A stretch of 5,965 bases of DNA, taken from Clostridiaceae bacterium. GTDB taxonomy: Bacteria; Bacillota; Clostridia; Oscillospirales; Acutalibacteraceae. Under the pieces are notes generated by a model. The model saw only the letters and a list, made by a program, of their open reading frames with translations. It made no database searches and was not told the DNA's origin. Of the stretch, positions 1-4,595 are shown in pieces (position 1 is the first letter of the stretch; each line of letters opens with the position of its first letter). A program made the translations under genes and the position numbers. The stretch covers positions 1 to 5,965 of the forward strand of contig CAJGBX010000082.1 of assembly GCA_904501685.1 (NCBI GenBank), written 5' to 3'.

Positions 1-333
1 AGAAATGTAGGCGGTGTTATTCTTAAAATCAACAAGAAAACCAATGTAAACGAATTGGAAATTCTTTTTGTTTCTCCCGAAGAACACACAAAAGGTATTG
101 GATACGGCGCTTGGCTTGCAGTTGAGGAATTACATCCCGAAACAAAGGTTTGGGAGACCTGCACGCCTTATTTTGAAAAACGAAATATACATTTTTACGT
201 TAATAAATGTGGCTTTAAGATTGATGAGTTTTGGTGTGAATACTTTAGGCCCAAACACGAAATGCCCGCTGAGGAAGAACACAAGGGCGAAGGCCCTGAT
301 ATAATGTTCCATTTTGTAAAGGTAATGAAGTAA
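1..333 (+). CDS. GNAT family N-acetyltransferase, 3' end only
   Basis: The reading frame is open from the first base, so the start lies outside the window; 110 residues are visible. A run reading LEILFVSPEEHTKGIGYGAW is the classic GNAT core: a beta strand followed by the acetyl-CoA pyrophosphate-binding loop (K-G-x-G-x-G at visible residues 31-36) and the helix after it. The later NKCGFK stretch matches the usual 'YxxxGF' strand near the GNAT C terminus. Members transfer acetyl groups from acetyl-CoA to amines; the substrate cannot be told from this fragment. The C-terminal tail (HEMPAEEEHKGEGPD) is acidic and not part of the core. The internal TTG at 55 is not a credible start, because homology-like sequence begins before it. 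The 3' end overlaps, antisense, the non-homologous tail of the truncated spoVAD frame. Confidence 0.85.
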   Translation, partial: RNVGGVILKINKKTNVNELEILFVSPEEHTKGIGYGAWLAVEELHPETKVWETCTPYFEKRNIHFYVNKCGFKIDEFWCEYFRPKHEMPAEEEHKGEGPDIMFHFVKVMK

Positions 334-1081
334 GTAAATAACGGACAGTCGAGGACACTTGTCCCAAAGTAGTCATATCCACCCCCTTAATATTTATTTG
401 TGTGTAGAAAAAGACCATACCCTCATGTGTTGGGTATGGTCTTATTTTAACATCATCAGGTGCCATGGCGGCACCCATATTATTCATATCGGTGACGTCG
501 AGGTCCACTATTCTGCCAACTGTATAGGATTTTACCTTGACGCCCTTAAGCGTGCGGCTTAAGAGTGCTGAGCCTGAGCCGGTGACTGTCCATTGTGCAG
601 TCGGAGGTCGTTGACCGCCGTATTCCAGTGGGAAGCGGAACTGCCGTTCTGAGCTGCAAAAGTGTGAAGATGTGACTGCAACTGCCTTTTCTGCGGCACC
701 GCTTTCAACCGCCGTTGCCGCCAAAATAAGGCTCAGAGCCATGGTAGAGCAGGCACCGTACAGTCCTAAAAACGGGATTTCCAATTCACGCAGGCCATAC
801 GCACTGCCTATGCATTGATTCAACAGGTCGCCGGCGAATATCATATCAATGTCAGTGGGGGAGAGGCCGGCTTTTTTGAGTGTTGTGCTGACCGAAATTT
901 TTTGTAATTGGCTTTCGGCCTTTTCAAATGAGTTTTGTCCTAAAAGTTCATCCTGAAATGTCTTGTCAAAATATTTTGCAAGAGGCCCCTCGGATTCTTT
1001 GGGGCCTACCGCTGACGAAAATGAGGCTATATAAACATCGTTTTCCAAAACGGTTGTACGTTTCCCTAGTCTTTTTGCCAT
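245..1081 (-). CDS. spoVAD: C-terminally truncated stage V sporulation protein AD (SpoVAD); probable remnant
   Basis: SpoVAD is a thiolase-fold protein of the SpoVA complex that binds dipicolinic acid and moves it into the forespore. Residues 1-211 match the family closely in order and content: AVGPKESEGPL near residue 26, FAGDLLNQ near 83, LYGACSTM near 106 (Cys at the thiolase-nucleophile position), SSERQFRFPLEYGGQ near 143, VTGSGS, and finally MGAAMAPDD. The family is about 340 residues, so about 125 C-terminal residues are missing. From about 449 on the frame continues unrelated for 67 codons through a terminator (408-443) to a stop at 245-247, overlapping the acetyltransferase gene. A TAA at 444-442 in the +1 frame lies just before the terminator stem, which suggests an internal deletion that joined MAPDD out of frame to an old gene end. 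Start ATG 1081-1079 follows AAAGGCGG at good spacing; the longer upstream frame would run through the regulatory hairpin. No spoVAC or spoVAE is adjacent. I am sure of the family; whether it is functional is doubtful. Confidence 0.9.
   Translation of the reverse strand: MAKRLGKRTTVLENDVYIASFSSAVGPKESEGPLAKYFDKTFQDELLGQNSFEKAESQLQKISVSTTLKKAGLSPTDIDMIFAGDLLNQCIGSAYGLRELEIPFLGLYGACSTMALSLILAATAVESGAAEKAVAVTSSHFCSSERQFRFPLEYGGQRPPTAQWTVTGSGSALLSRTLKGVKVKSYTVGRIVDLDVTDMNNMGAAMAPDDVKIRPYPTHEGMVFFYTQINIKGVDMTTLGQVSSTVRYLLTSLPLQNGTLYQGLRPCVLPQRAFRVWA
343..364. repeat. small dyad with GGACA/TGTCC arms
   Basis: GGACA occurs at 343-347 and 353-357, and TGTCC at 360-364, so either left copy can pair with the right one. 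The second pairing leaves a 2-nt loop. It sits 10 nt after the acetyltransferase stop with no T-run, so it is not a convincing terminator. It may be a leftover of a REP-like element or an insertion end; nothing more can be said. Confidence 0.25.
408..443 (-). terminator. strong intrinsic terminator ending the truncated spoVAD unit (bidirectional)
   Basis: Perfect 12-bp stem: arms at 411-422 and 432-443 (AAGACCATACCC with its complement) and a 9-nt loop. Read on the minus strand, the second arm runs into five T (412-408). Read on the plus strand it is followed by TTATTTTAA, so it may also stop the acetyltransferase transcript. It lies inside the open frame that continues from spoVAD, 6 nt beyond the last homologous codon. 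Confidence 0.85.
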
Positions 1082-1107
1082 AAAATTACCGCCTTTCCAA
1101 TTTTCAT

Positions 1108-1136
1108 TATTGTACCCGAAAAGGCGAAAAGTATAC
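1108..1136 (-). promoter_or_regulatory. possible forespore (sigma-F/sigma-G-like) promoter of spoVAD
   Basis: On the minus strand GTATA (1136-1132) is followed after 14 nt by GGGTACAATA (1117-1108). This fits the sigma-F pattern GYATA...GGnnAnAnTA. Taking TACAATA as a sigma-G-type -10, the gap is 17 nt, as expected. spoVA genes are known sigma-G targets in Bacillus. The ATG lies 27 nt downstream. Short AT-rich matches are common, so this remains a prediction. Confidence 0.45.
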
Positions 1137-1175
1137 AAAAAAGCGACCCTTGTGAATACCACAAAGGTCGCTTTT
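1137..1175 (-). terminator. terminator/attenuator-type hairpin upstream of spoVAD
   Basis: Arms AAAAGCGACC (1139-1148) and GGTCGCTTTT (1166-1175), then one C-A mismatch, then TTGTG (1150-1154) with CACAA (1160-1164) around a 5-nt loop. On the minus strand it ends in six T (1142-1137). It begins about 12 nt after the predicted start of the sigma-A-type promoter at 1194-1222 and ends where the forespore-like promoter starts, so it would cut off vegetative transcription of spoVAD. On the plus strand the T-run is weaker. Confidence 0.75.
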
Positions 1176-1193
1176 GAACCAATCAACAAATCT

Positions 1194-1222
1194 ATTCTAT
1201 CATAATTAAGTGTAAATGTCAA
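1194..1222 (-). promoter_or_regulatory. strong sigma-A-type promoter with extended -10
   Basis: Minus strand TTGACA (1222-1217), 17 nt spacer, TAGAAT (1199-1194), preceded by TGA, giving an extended -10. The predicted start is near 1188. It points at spoVAD but meets a terminator hairpin almost at once, so the expected main product is an RNA of about 50 nt. Confidence 0.65.
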
Positions 1223-1270
1223 TTGATGTGTTTACTAAAGATTTTTTTGCAACTTTGTCGATTTTGCGAA

Positions 1271-1299
1271 TAGACAAATGTGCGCAGGCGGTGTATACT
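1271..1299 (+). promoter_or_regulatory. sigma-A-type promoter of the orphan transcription unit
   Basis: TAGACA (1271-1276) and TATACT (1294-1299) are separated by exactly 17 nt. Each hexamer differs from consensus at one position. The predicted start is near 1306. It is divergent from the promoter at 1194-1222, with 48 nt between the two -35 boxes, so a shared regulator could act on both. Confidence 0.65.
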
Positions 1300-1355
1300 G
1301 TAGTCAGAACAAAGACAAGAGCACTCAACATTATAAAGAAAGGGGACTGATTCCG

Positions 1356-1436
1356 ATGAGAATTTCAGATGAACCACCGGTGCTTTTAAGCTTATTTTAT
1401 ACAGAAAGGAATGAGTCCAAAGAACAGTTAAGCTAA
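1356..1436 (+). CDS. possible 26-residue small protein
   Basis: ATG at 1356 is preceded by AAAGGGG ending 10 nt before it, and a promoter lies 57 nt upstream, so the expression signals are better than chance ORFs usually have. The product begins MRISDEPP and ends NESKEQLS; it is charged at its C terminus with a short hydrophobic middle (VLLSLFY). Its last 9 codons fall in the first copy of the tandem repeat, and the same NES-x-x-Q-x-S reading recurs in the next two copies but without start codons. The ribosome binding site can be masked by pairing of 1344-1354 with downstream repeat copies. I do not recognise a family; it could be a leader peptide or chance. Confidence 0.35.
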   Translation: MRISDEPPVLLSLFYTERNESKEQLS

Positions 1437-1539
1437 AAACCTCAAAACTATAATAACGTAAAGGAATGAGTCCGAAAAACAGTTTAGTAAGGTTGACCAT
1501 CTATTAAACAGTAAAGGGTGAGTCCAAAGTACAGTTAAG
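1405..1539 (+). repeat. three tandem 52-55 nt repeats with a conserved 28-nt core
   Basis: Cores lie at 1405-1432, 1460-1487 and 1513-1539. They share AAAGGAATGAGTCC followed by AA, ACAGTT and AG at fixed positions. Copy 2 differs from copy 1 at 3 of 28 positions; copy 3 has two substitutions and one deletion. The ATGAG element is at 1411 and 1466, exactly 55 nt apart, and the sORF start ATGAG at 1356 continues the same 55-nt period, hinting at a fourth, highly diverged unit. Sequences just before each core (ttatacag, ataacgt, taaacagt) are also loosely alike, as expected of old tandem duplications. Confidence 0.7.
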
Positions 1540-1603
1540 TTATTGGTCGTAGAGTTACAATAAAAGAAGTTTGGTGTTACCAATGAACTAGGAATTCTTT
1601 AAA

Positions 1604-1666
1604 ATGCGTTATGATAATAGATACAAGCGCGAGGCTTATGAGTTGATAAAGGTGAATCCGATGTAA
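1604..1666 (+). CDS. possible 20-residue small ORF, perhaps the start of a dead transposase
   Basis: ATG at 1604 follows AGGA with a 10-nt gap. The 20-residue product is basic and helical-looking, containing YKREAYELIK. This loosely resembles the first helix of IS3-type OrfA/HTH_Tnp_1 proteins, which often begin with a basic residue cluster and KREAVELI-like text. The frame stops at 1664-1666 and no transposase text continues in the other frames. It may be a remnant, a true microprotein or chance. Confidence 0.25.
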   Translation: MRYDNRYKREAYELIKVNPM

Positions 1667-1790
1667 AATTGAGTAACGGTTCGTGTAGCGAGCATAAAAA
1701 ACCGAACATTTACAATTTAATAGTGTTACGCTTTAATATATATATCCTACGATATGTGAGGTATAGACCAATGGAGATTCAGAATTGATA

Positions 1791-1833
1791 CCCACCGAGA
1801 ATTGAGAAAAGATTTTCGGTGGGGACTTTTTTT
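1791..1833 (+). terminator. intrinsic terminator of the orphan transcription unit
   Basis: CCCACCGA (1791-1798) pairs with TCGGTGGG (1816-1823), extending by three further pairs (one G-T) around an 11-nt loop. It is followed by AC and seven T (1827-1833). It stands back to back with the opposing terminator at 1845-1879. Confidence 0.85.
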
Positions 1834-1844
1834 ATAGGAAAGAA

Positions 1845-1879
1845 CTAAAAAAGTGCCGCTTGAAAACAAGCGGCACTTT
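1845..1879 (-). terminator. terminator of the DUF1846 gene
   Basis: Perfect 13-bp stem, arms 1850-1862 and 1867-1879 (AAAGTGCCGCTTG and its complement), AAAA tetraloop. On the minus strand it runs into six T (1852-1847). It starts 12 nt after the stop codon of the DUF1846 gene. Confidence 0.9.
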
Positions 1880-1891
1880 AATATTACGTTT

Positions 1892-3376
1892 TTAACCGTG
1901 ATAGAGCTTTTTGGTTTGGTATTTGGGCTCAGAGGTCAGGTTTACGCCGAGTTTTTTGAAAACATTGGTATCGACCGCACTGAGCATTACTGAGCTATGT
2001 GCCTCACAATGCTGTAGCTTTGAAAGACAGTCCATAGCCTTTTTTGCATTTTCATCGGTTACTGCCGAAATACAAAGTGCAATCAGTATTTCGTCGGTAT
2101 GTAATCTTGGGTTATGGTTGCCCAAGGCATTGACCTTAAGGTTTTGCACCGGCTCGATAACGTTTTGAGGAATCAGACGAACCTCTTTCGGGATACCTGC
2201 CAATGCCTTTAAAGCATTAAGCAGCAGTGCTGAGCTGGCACCGAGCAAGGAAGTGGTTTTGCCGGTGATGATTCGTCCGTCGGTGAGCTCAATTGCGGCT
2301 GCAGGAGCGCCGGTTTCTTCAGCTCGGGAGTTTGCGGCGGCAATAACGGTGCGGTCGGCAATATTAATGCCTGCCTGCTCCATTAAAAGTTCAATTTTCA
2401 TAGTTTCGGATTCGTCCGATTCACCTTTACTCTTGCGGCACTGTGCATCGTAATAACGGCGGATGATTTCGTTGTCGGCGGCCTGCTTTACGGCTTCTTC
2501 ATCGAAAATGCAGTTTCCTGCCATATTTACGCCCATATCGGTAGGTGATTTATACGGACAGCTGCCGAGCATTCGCTCCATACAGGCCTTAACAACCGGA
2601 AAAATTTCAACATCACGGTTATAGTTGACGGCGGTTTCGCCATAAGCCTCCAAATGGAACGGGTCAATCATATTGACGTCATTCAAATCGGCAGTAGCTG
2701 CCTCATATGCTAAATTAACCGAGTTTTTGAGTGCCAAATTCCAAATAGGGAAGGTCTCAAATTTGGCATATCCTGCTTCAATACCGCGTTTGTGCTCGTG
2801 GTAAAGCTGACTTAGACAGGTTGCCATTTTACCGCTTCCGGGACCGGGTGCGGTAACAACAACCAAATTGCGTGAGGTTTTGATATATTCGTTTTTGCCG
2901 TAACCCTCGTCCGAAACAATCATTTTAAGGTTAGAGGGGTAGCCGGCAATAGGATAGTGTTTATAAACAGGGACGCCTAAGGCCTGGAGCTTGTTGGAAA
3001 AGGCATCGGCTGAGGATTGACCGGCATAGCAGGTCAAAACAACACTGCCAACATAAAGTCCGAAACCGCGGAAAGCGTCAATCAAACGCAAAACGTCAAG
3101 GTCATAGGTGATACCGAGGTCGCCTCTGATCTTATTTTTCTCAATATCGGAGGCATTGATGACAATGACAATTTCAGCCTGGTCCTTTAAACGGGCAAGC
3201 ATTTTGATTTTTGAATCGGGAGCAAAACCGGGCAGAACGCGGGCAGCATGATAATCGTCGAAAAGCTTACCGCCAAACTCCAGATAAAGCTTACCGCCGA
3301 ATTTTTTTATACGCTCCTGAATATGCTCGGACTGTAATTGTAAATATTTGTCATTATCAAAACCGATACGATACAT
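1892..3376 (-). CDS. DUF1846 (UPF0371) family protein, 494 aa
   Basis: The 494-residue length and whole sequence fit the UPF0371/DUF1846 family, which is common in Clostridia, Streptococcus and some Actinobacteria; its biochemical role is not established as far as I know. Visible landmarks are the N terminus MYRIGFDNDKYLQLQSEHI, an early FGGKL repeat (residues 27-31 and 34-38), and IVINASDIEKNKIRGDLGITY (71-91). A glycine-rich loop TAPGPGSGK at 175-183 resembles a phosphate-binding P-loop. Also visible are NMIDPFHLEAYG (235-246), a Cys-containing DMGVNMAGNCI (280-290) and an Ala-rich C-terminal domain with TGKTTSLLGASSALLLNALK (371-390). No signal peptide or membrane segment is seen, so it is cytosolic. 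ATG 3376-3374 is preferred because AAAGAGG lies 7 nt before it; the TTG six codons upstream would lie inside that ribosome binding site. It is monocistronic, with its own promoter and terminator. Confidence 0.92.
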   Translation of the reverse strand: MYRIGFDNDKYLQLQSEHIQERIKKFGGKLYLEFGGKLFDDYHAARVLPGFAPDSKIKMLARLKDQAEIVIVINASDIEKNKIRGDLGITYDLDVLRLIDAFRGFGLYVGSVVLTCYAGQSSADAFSNKLQALGVPVYKHYPIAGYPSNLKMIVSDEGYGKNEYIKTSRNLVVVTAPGPGSGKMATCLSQLYHEHKRGIEAGYAKFETFPIWNLALKNSVNLAYEAATADLNDVNMIDPFHLEAYGETAVNYNRDVEIFPVVKACMERMLGSCPYKSPTDMGVNMAGNCIFDEEAVKQAADNEIIRRYYDAQCRKSKGESDESETMKIELLMEQAGINIADRTVIAAANSRAEETGAPAAAIELTDGRIITGKTTSLLGASSALLLNALKALAGIPKEVRLIPQNVIEPVQNLKVNALGNHNPRLHTDEILIALCISAVTDENAKKAMDCLSKLQHCEAHSSVMLSAVDTNVFKKLGVNLTSEPKYQTKKLYHG

Positions 3377-3408
3377 AAATAAACCTCTTTGCAAAATAAT
3401 CCTTAAAA

Positions 3409-3449
3409 TAAAAAAGCGAAACGAATTTATTTAAAAACCCTTTTCGCTT
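3409..3449 (-). terminator. terminator-like hairpin between the phosphatase and DUF1846 genes
   Basis: Minus-strand arms AAGCGAAA (3449-3442) and TTTCGCTT (3421-3414) enclose a 20-nt AT-rich loop, and the second arm runs into a T-run (3415-3410). It lies 74 nt past the phosphatase stop and could end that transcript. It also lies right after the predicted DUF1846 promoter (3454-3482), so it would be in that leader as an attenuator. The stem has only three G-C pairs. Confidence 0.5.
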
Positions 3450-3453
3450 ATTC

Positions 3454-3482
3454 ATTGTATCATAGATATTTATTTTTTACAA
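3454..3482 (-). promoter_or_regulatory. possible sigma-A-type promoter for the DUF1846 gene
   Basis: Minus strand TTGTAA (3482-3477), 17 nt, TACAAT (3459-3454). An overlapping alternative is TTGCAC (3488-3483) with TATGAT (3464-3459) at 18 nt. The predicted start is near 3447, about 70 nt before the ATG, at the foot of a terminator-like hairpin. Confidence 0.45.
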
Positions 3483-3522
3483 GTGCAAGTCAGCAAAATT
3501 TTGACAAGATGTGATATTTTAT

Positions 3523-3990
3523 TTATTTCGACTCTAGGTAATCGAGTAACGCGACACAACCTGAGAGGATATCGTTGTAGCAGGTGACAAAATCGCCTGA
3601 ATACCAAGGGTCGGACACATCGCGGTCAAGGTTGGCAAATTTTAATAGCTTGTGCACCTTTCCCTCGGGGTCAGAACCGATAATCCGCATAATATTTCGC
3701 ATATTATTTGAGTCCATAACAACGAGCAGGTCGTAAGCATTATAATCGGCGGCAGTAACCTGAACGGCACGCTTTTCACAACAGTCAATGCCGTGTTTCA
3801 ATAGCTCTGCCTTAGCAGGAGGGTAAACAGGATTGCCGATACCGTTCCATATTTCCTCAGTGCTGGTAGCTGATGATGAAACATAATATTTATCGGTTAA
3901 ATTTTTTTGCTTTAAAAGGTCTTTAAAAATAAACTCAGCCATAGGCGACCGGCATATATTCCCGTGACAGACGAACATTATTTTGAACAT
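3523..3990 (-). CDS. low-molecular-weight protein tyrosine phosphatase
   Basis: At 155 residues it has the normal size for LMW-PTP enzymes, which hydrolyse phosphotyrosine through a cysteinyl-phosphate intermediate. The P-loop C-x5-R-S is CHGNICRS at residues 8-15 (nucleophile Cys8, Arg14), directly after the first beta strand, followed by PMAEF as usual. The general-acid loop is DPWYSGDF with Asp127 and Pro128. YDLLVVMDSNN (86-96) is the family's 'D..l.MD..N' strand. The related arsenate reductases share the fold, but the intact DPWY loop and CHGNICRSPMAE text favour a phosphatase. In Firmicutes such enzymes often act on tyrosine kinases of exopolysaccharide synthesis; no kinase is nearby, so the target is unknown. 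ATG 3990-3988 has AGGAG 8 nt upstream. No clear promoter is seen between it and the palindromic repeat at 4021-4074. Confidence 0.93.
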   Translation of the reverse strand: MFKIMFVCHGNICRSPMAEFIFKDLLKQKNLTDKYYVSSSATSTEEIWNGIGNPVYPPAKAELLKHGIDCCEKRAVQVTAADYNAYDLLVVMDSNNMRNIMRIIGSDPEGKVHKLLKFANLDRDVSDPWYSGDFVTCYNDILSGCVALLDYLESK

Positions 3991-4020
3991 GATTTTAACT
4001 CCTACTTAATTTTAATTATC

Positions 4021-4074
4021 CTTGCCTCCCTCTGACGAGGGAGGTGTCACAGTTACACTGTGACGGAGGGAGAG
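4021..4074 (+). repeat. 54-nt double-hairpin repeat, copy R1 (left boundary of DUF559 cassette)
   Basis: It begins CTTG and ends GGAGGGAGAG. The first hairpin is CCTCCCTC (4025-4032), loop TGAC, GAGGGAGG (4037-4044). The second is GTCACAGT (4046-4053), loop TAC, ACTGTGAC (4057-4064), both perfect. The 3' GGAGGGAG can alternatively pair with the 5' CTCCCTC. It lies between the DUF559 stop and the phosphatase start, with no T-run, so it is a REP/MITE-like element and not a terminator. Confidence 0.85.
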
Positions 4075-4095
4075 AAATAAATACGCGACTGTAAT

Positions 4096-4470
4096 TTATT
4101 TTCCTTTGTTGGTTTGAGAAAGATGTTTTTTCACGGTTAAATCTATGTGTTCACATACACCGCTAAAGTTACGGTCAATATCCAAATTACAAACCCTTAA
4201 GACTTTTAAATTCATATTTTCTAATTCATTGGTTCGTATTTTGTCTTTTTCGGTTTGTTCTGGAGTATAATGCCCACTACCGTCAAGCTCAATTACAAGC
4301 CTTGCTTTTGCACAATAAAAATCTACTATATAGTTTGCTATTGCCTTTTGTCGTTGAAAACGGATAGGATAATTCCTTAAAAATAAGTACCACAATTTAC
4401 GTTCCCAAGGTGTCATATTTTTACGTAAAGTTTTCGCAAGAGGGATGTTTGATTTGTTATATTCTTTCAT
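4096..4470 (-). CDS. DUF559 domain endonuclease-like protein (Vsr fold)
   Basis: DUF559 (PF04480) proteins share the PD-(D/E)xK nuclease fold of the very-short-patch repair endonuclease Vsr; most are uncharacterised. At 124 residues this is a typical single-domain member. LRKNMTPWERKLWYLF (15-30) is the family's helical entry. RFQRQKAIANYIVDFYC (37-53) carries the conserved RQ and Asp50. ARLVIELDGSGHY (56-68) carries Glu61-x-Asp63 and His67. NLKVLRVCN (87-95) is the last strand. So the likely catalytic set D50/E61/D63 is intact. There is no fused restriction, methylase or helicase domain and no such gene beside it. Palindromic repeats flank it on both sides (4021-4074, 4516-4565, 4596-4649). 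The only ATG start (4470) has AGGA just 1 nt ahead and an in-frame TAG two codons upstream, so initiation may be weak; no clear promoter is visible. Confidence 0.88.
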   Translation of the reverse strand: MKEYNKSNIPLAKTLRKNMTPWERKLWYLFLRNYPIRFQRQKAIANYIVDFYCAKARLVIELDGSGHYTPEQTEKDKIRTNELENMNLKVLRVCNLDIDRNFSGVCEHIDLTVKKHLSQTNKGK

Positions 4471-4515
4471 ATCCTACTTTATCTTTTCTAATTTTTCCTT
4501 TTAGGTGATGTTATT

Positions 4516-4565
4516 CTTGGCTCCCTCTGATGAGGGAAATGTCAGCATAGCTGACTGAAGGAGAG
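4516..4565 (+). repeat. degenerate double-hairpin repeat, copy R2
   Basis: Same plan and orientation as the 4021-4074 repeat: CTTG start, TCCCTC (4522-4527), TGAT loop, GAGGGA (4532-4537). The second hairpin is GTCAGC (4541-4546), loop ATA, GCTGAC (4550-4555), then a GGAGAG end. It is 50 nt, with a shorter first stem, so it is an older or decaying copy. It lies 45 nt upstream of the DUF559 start. Confidence 0.75.
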
Positions 4566-4595
4566 AATACACGAAAATTTAATCAGCATAGTTGT

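Larger units (their letters stand above)
1306..1833 (+). ncRNA. candidate structured RNA or small-peptide transcript, about 0.53 kb
   Basis: A good promoter (1271-1299) and a strong terminator (1791-1833) bracket about 530 nt without any ORF over 26 codons, and the next gene is convergent. The RNA contains diverged 52-55 nt tandem repeats (1405-1539), a left-hand sequence able to pair with them (1344-1354), and nested inverted repeats at 1673-1729 (GTAAC/GTTAC outside, CGGTT/AACCG inside). A hairpin at 1756-1795 excludes the terminator stem. Two short ORFs with ribosome binding sites (1356-1436, 1604-1666) mean it could equally be an mRNA for tiny peptides or a decayed insertion. I do not recognise any known RNA family. 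The unit boundaries are inferred from promoter and terminator only. Confidence 0.4.

Noticed and set aside
359..562. Plus-strand open frame of 67 codons
   Set aside because: It is antisense to conserved spoVAD codons and contains the terminator hairpin; no start signals.
1082..1222. N-terminal extension of spoVAD to 1222
   Set aside because: It would translate the terminator hairpin and both promoters, and family members begin near the internal ATG at 1081, which has its own ribosome binding site.
1219..1500. Minus-strand open frame of 93 codons
   Set aside because: It runs antisense through the tandem repeats and the predicted promoters, has no ribosome binding site, and its composition is low in charged residues with repeat-derived text. 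It is best explained as a chance frame.
1405..1539. CRISPR-like geometry (28-nt repeats, 25-27-nt gaps)
   Set aside because: The repeats already differ from each other at about 3 of 28 positions with an indel in the last, the intervening sequences are loosely similar to one another, there are only three units, and no cas gene is present.
1756..1833. Riboswitch controlling a downstream gene
   Set aside because: The hairpin competition looks switch-like, but the next gene (1892-3376) is on the opposite strand with its own terminator, so nothing is controlled downstream.
1911..2453. Plus-strand open frames inside the DUF1846 gene
   Set aside because: They are antisense shadows of a well-conserved coding region.
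3523..3990. Arsenate reductase (ArsC) instead of phosphatase
   Set aside because: The same fold is possible, but the intact DPWY general-acid loop and the lack of the extra redox cysteine pattern or ars neighbours favour a tyrosine phosphatase.
4096..4470. Restriction-modification or mismatch-repair system around DUF559
   Set aside because: No methyltransferase, specificity subunit, helicase or MutL-type gene is adjacent; only the nuclease-like domain and repeats are present.
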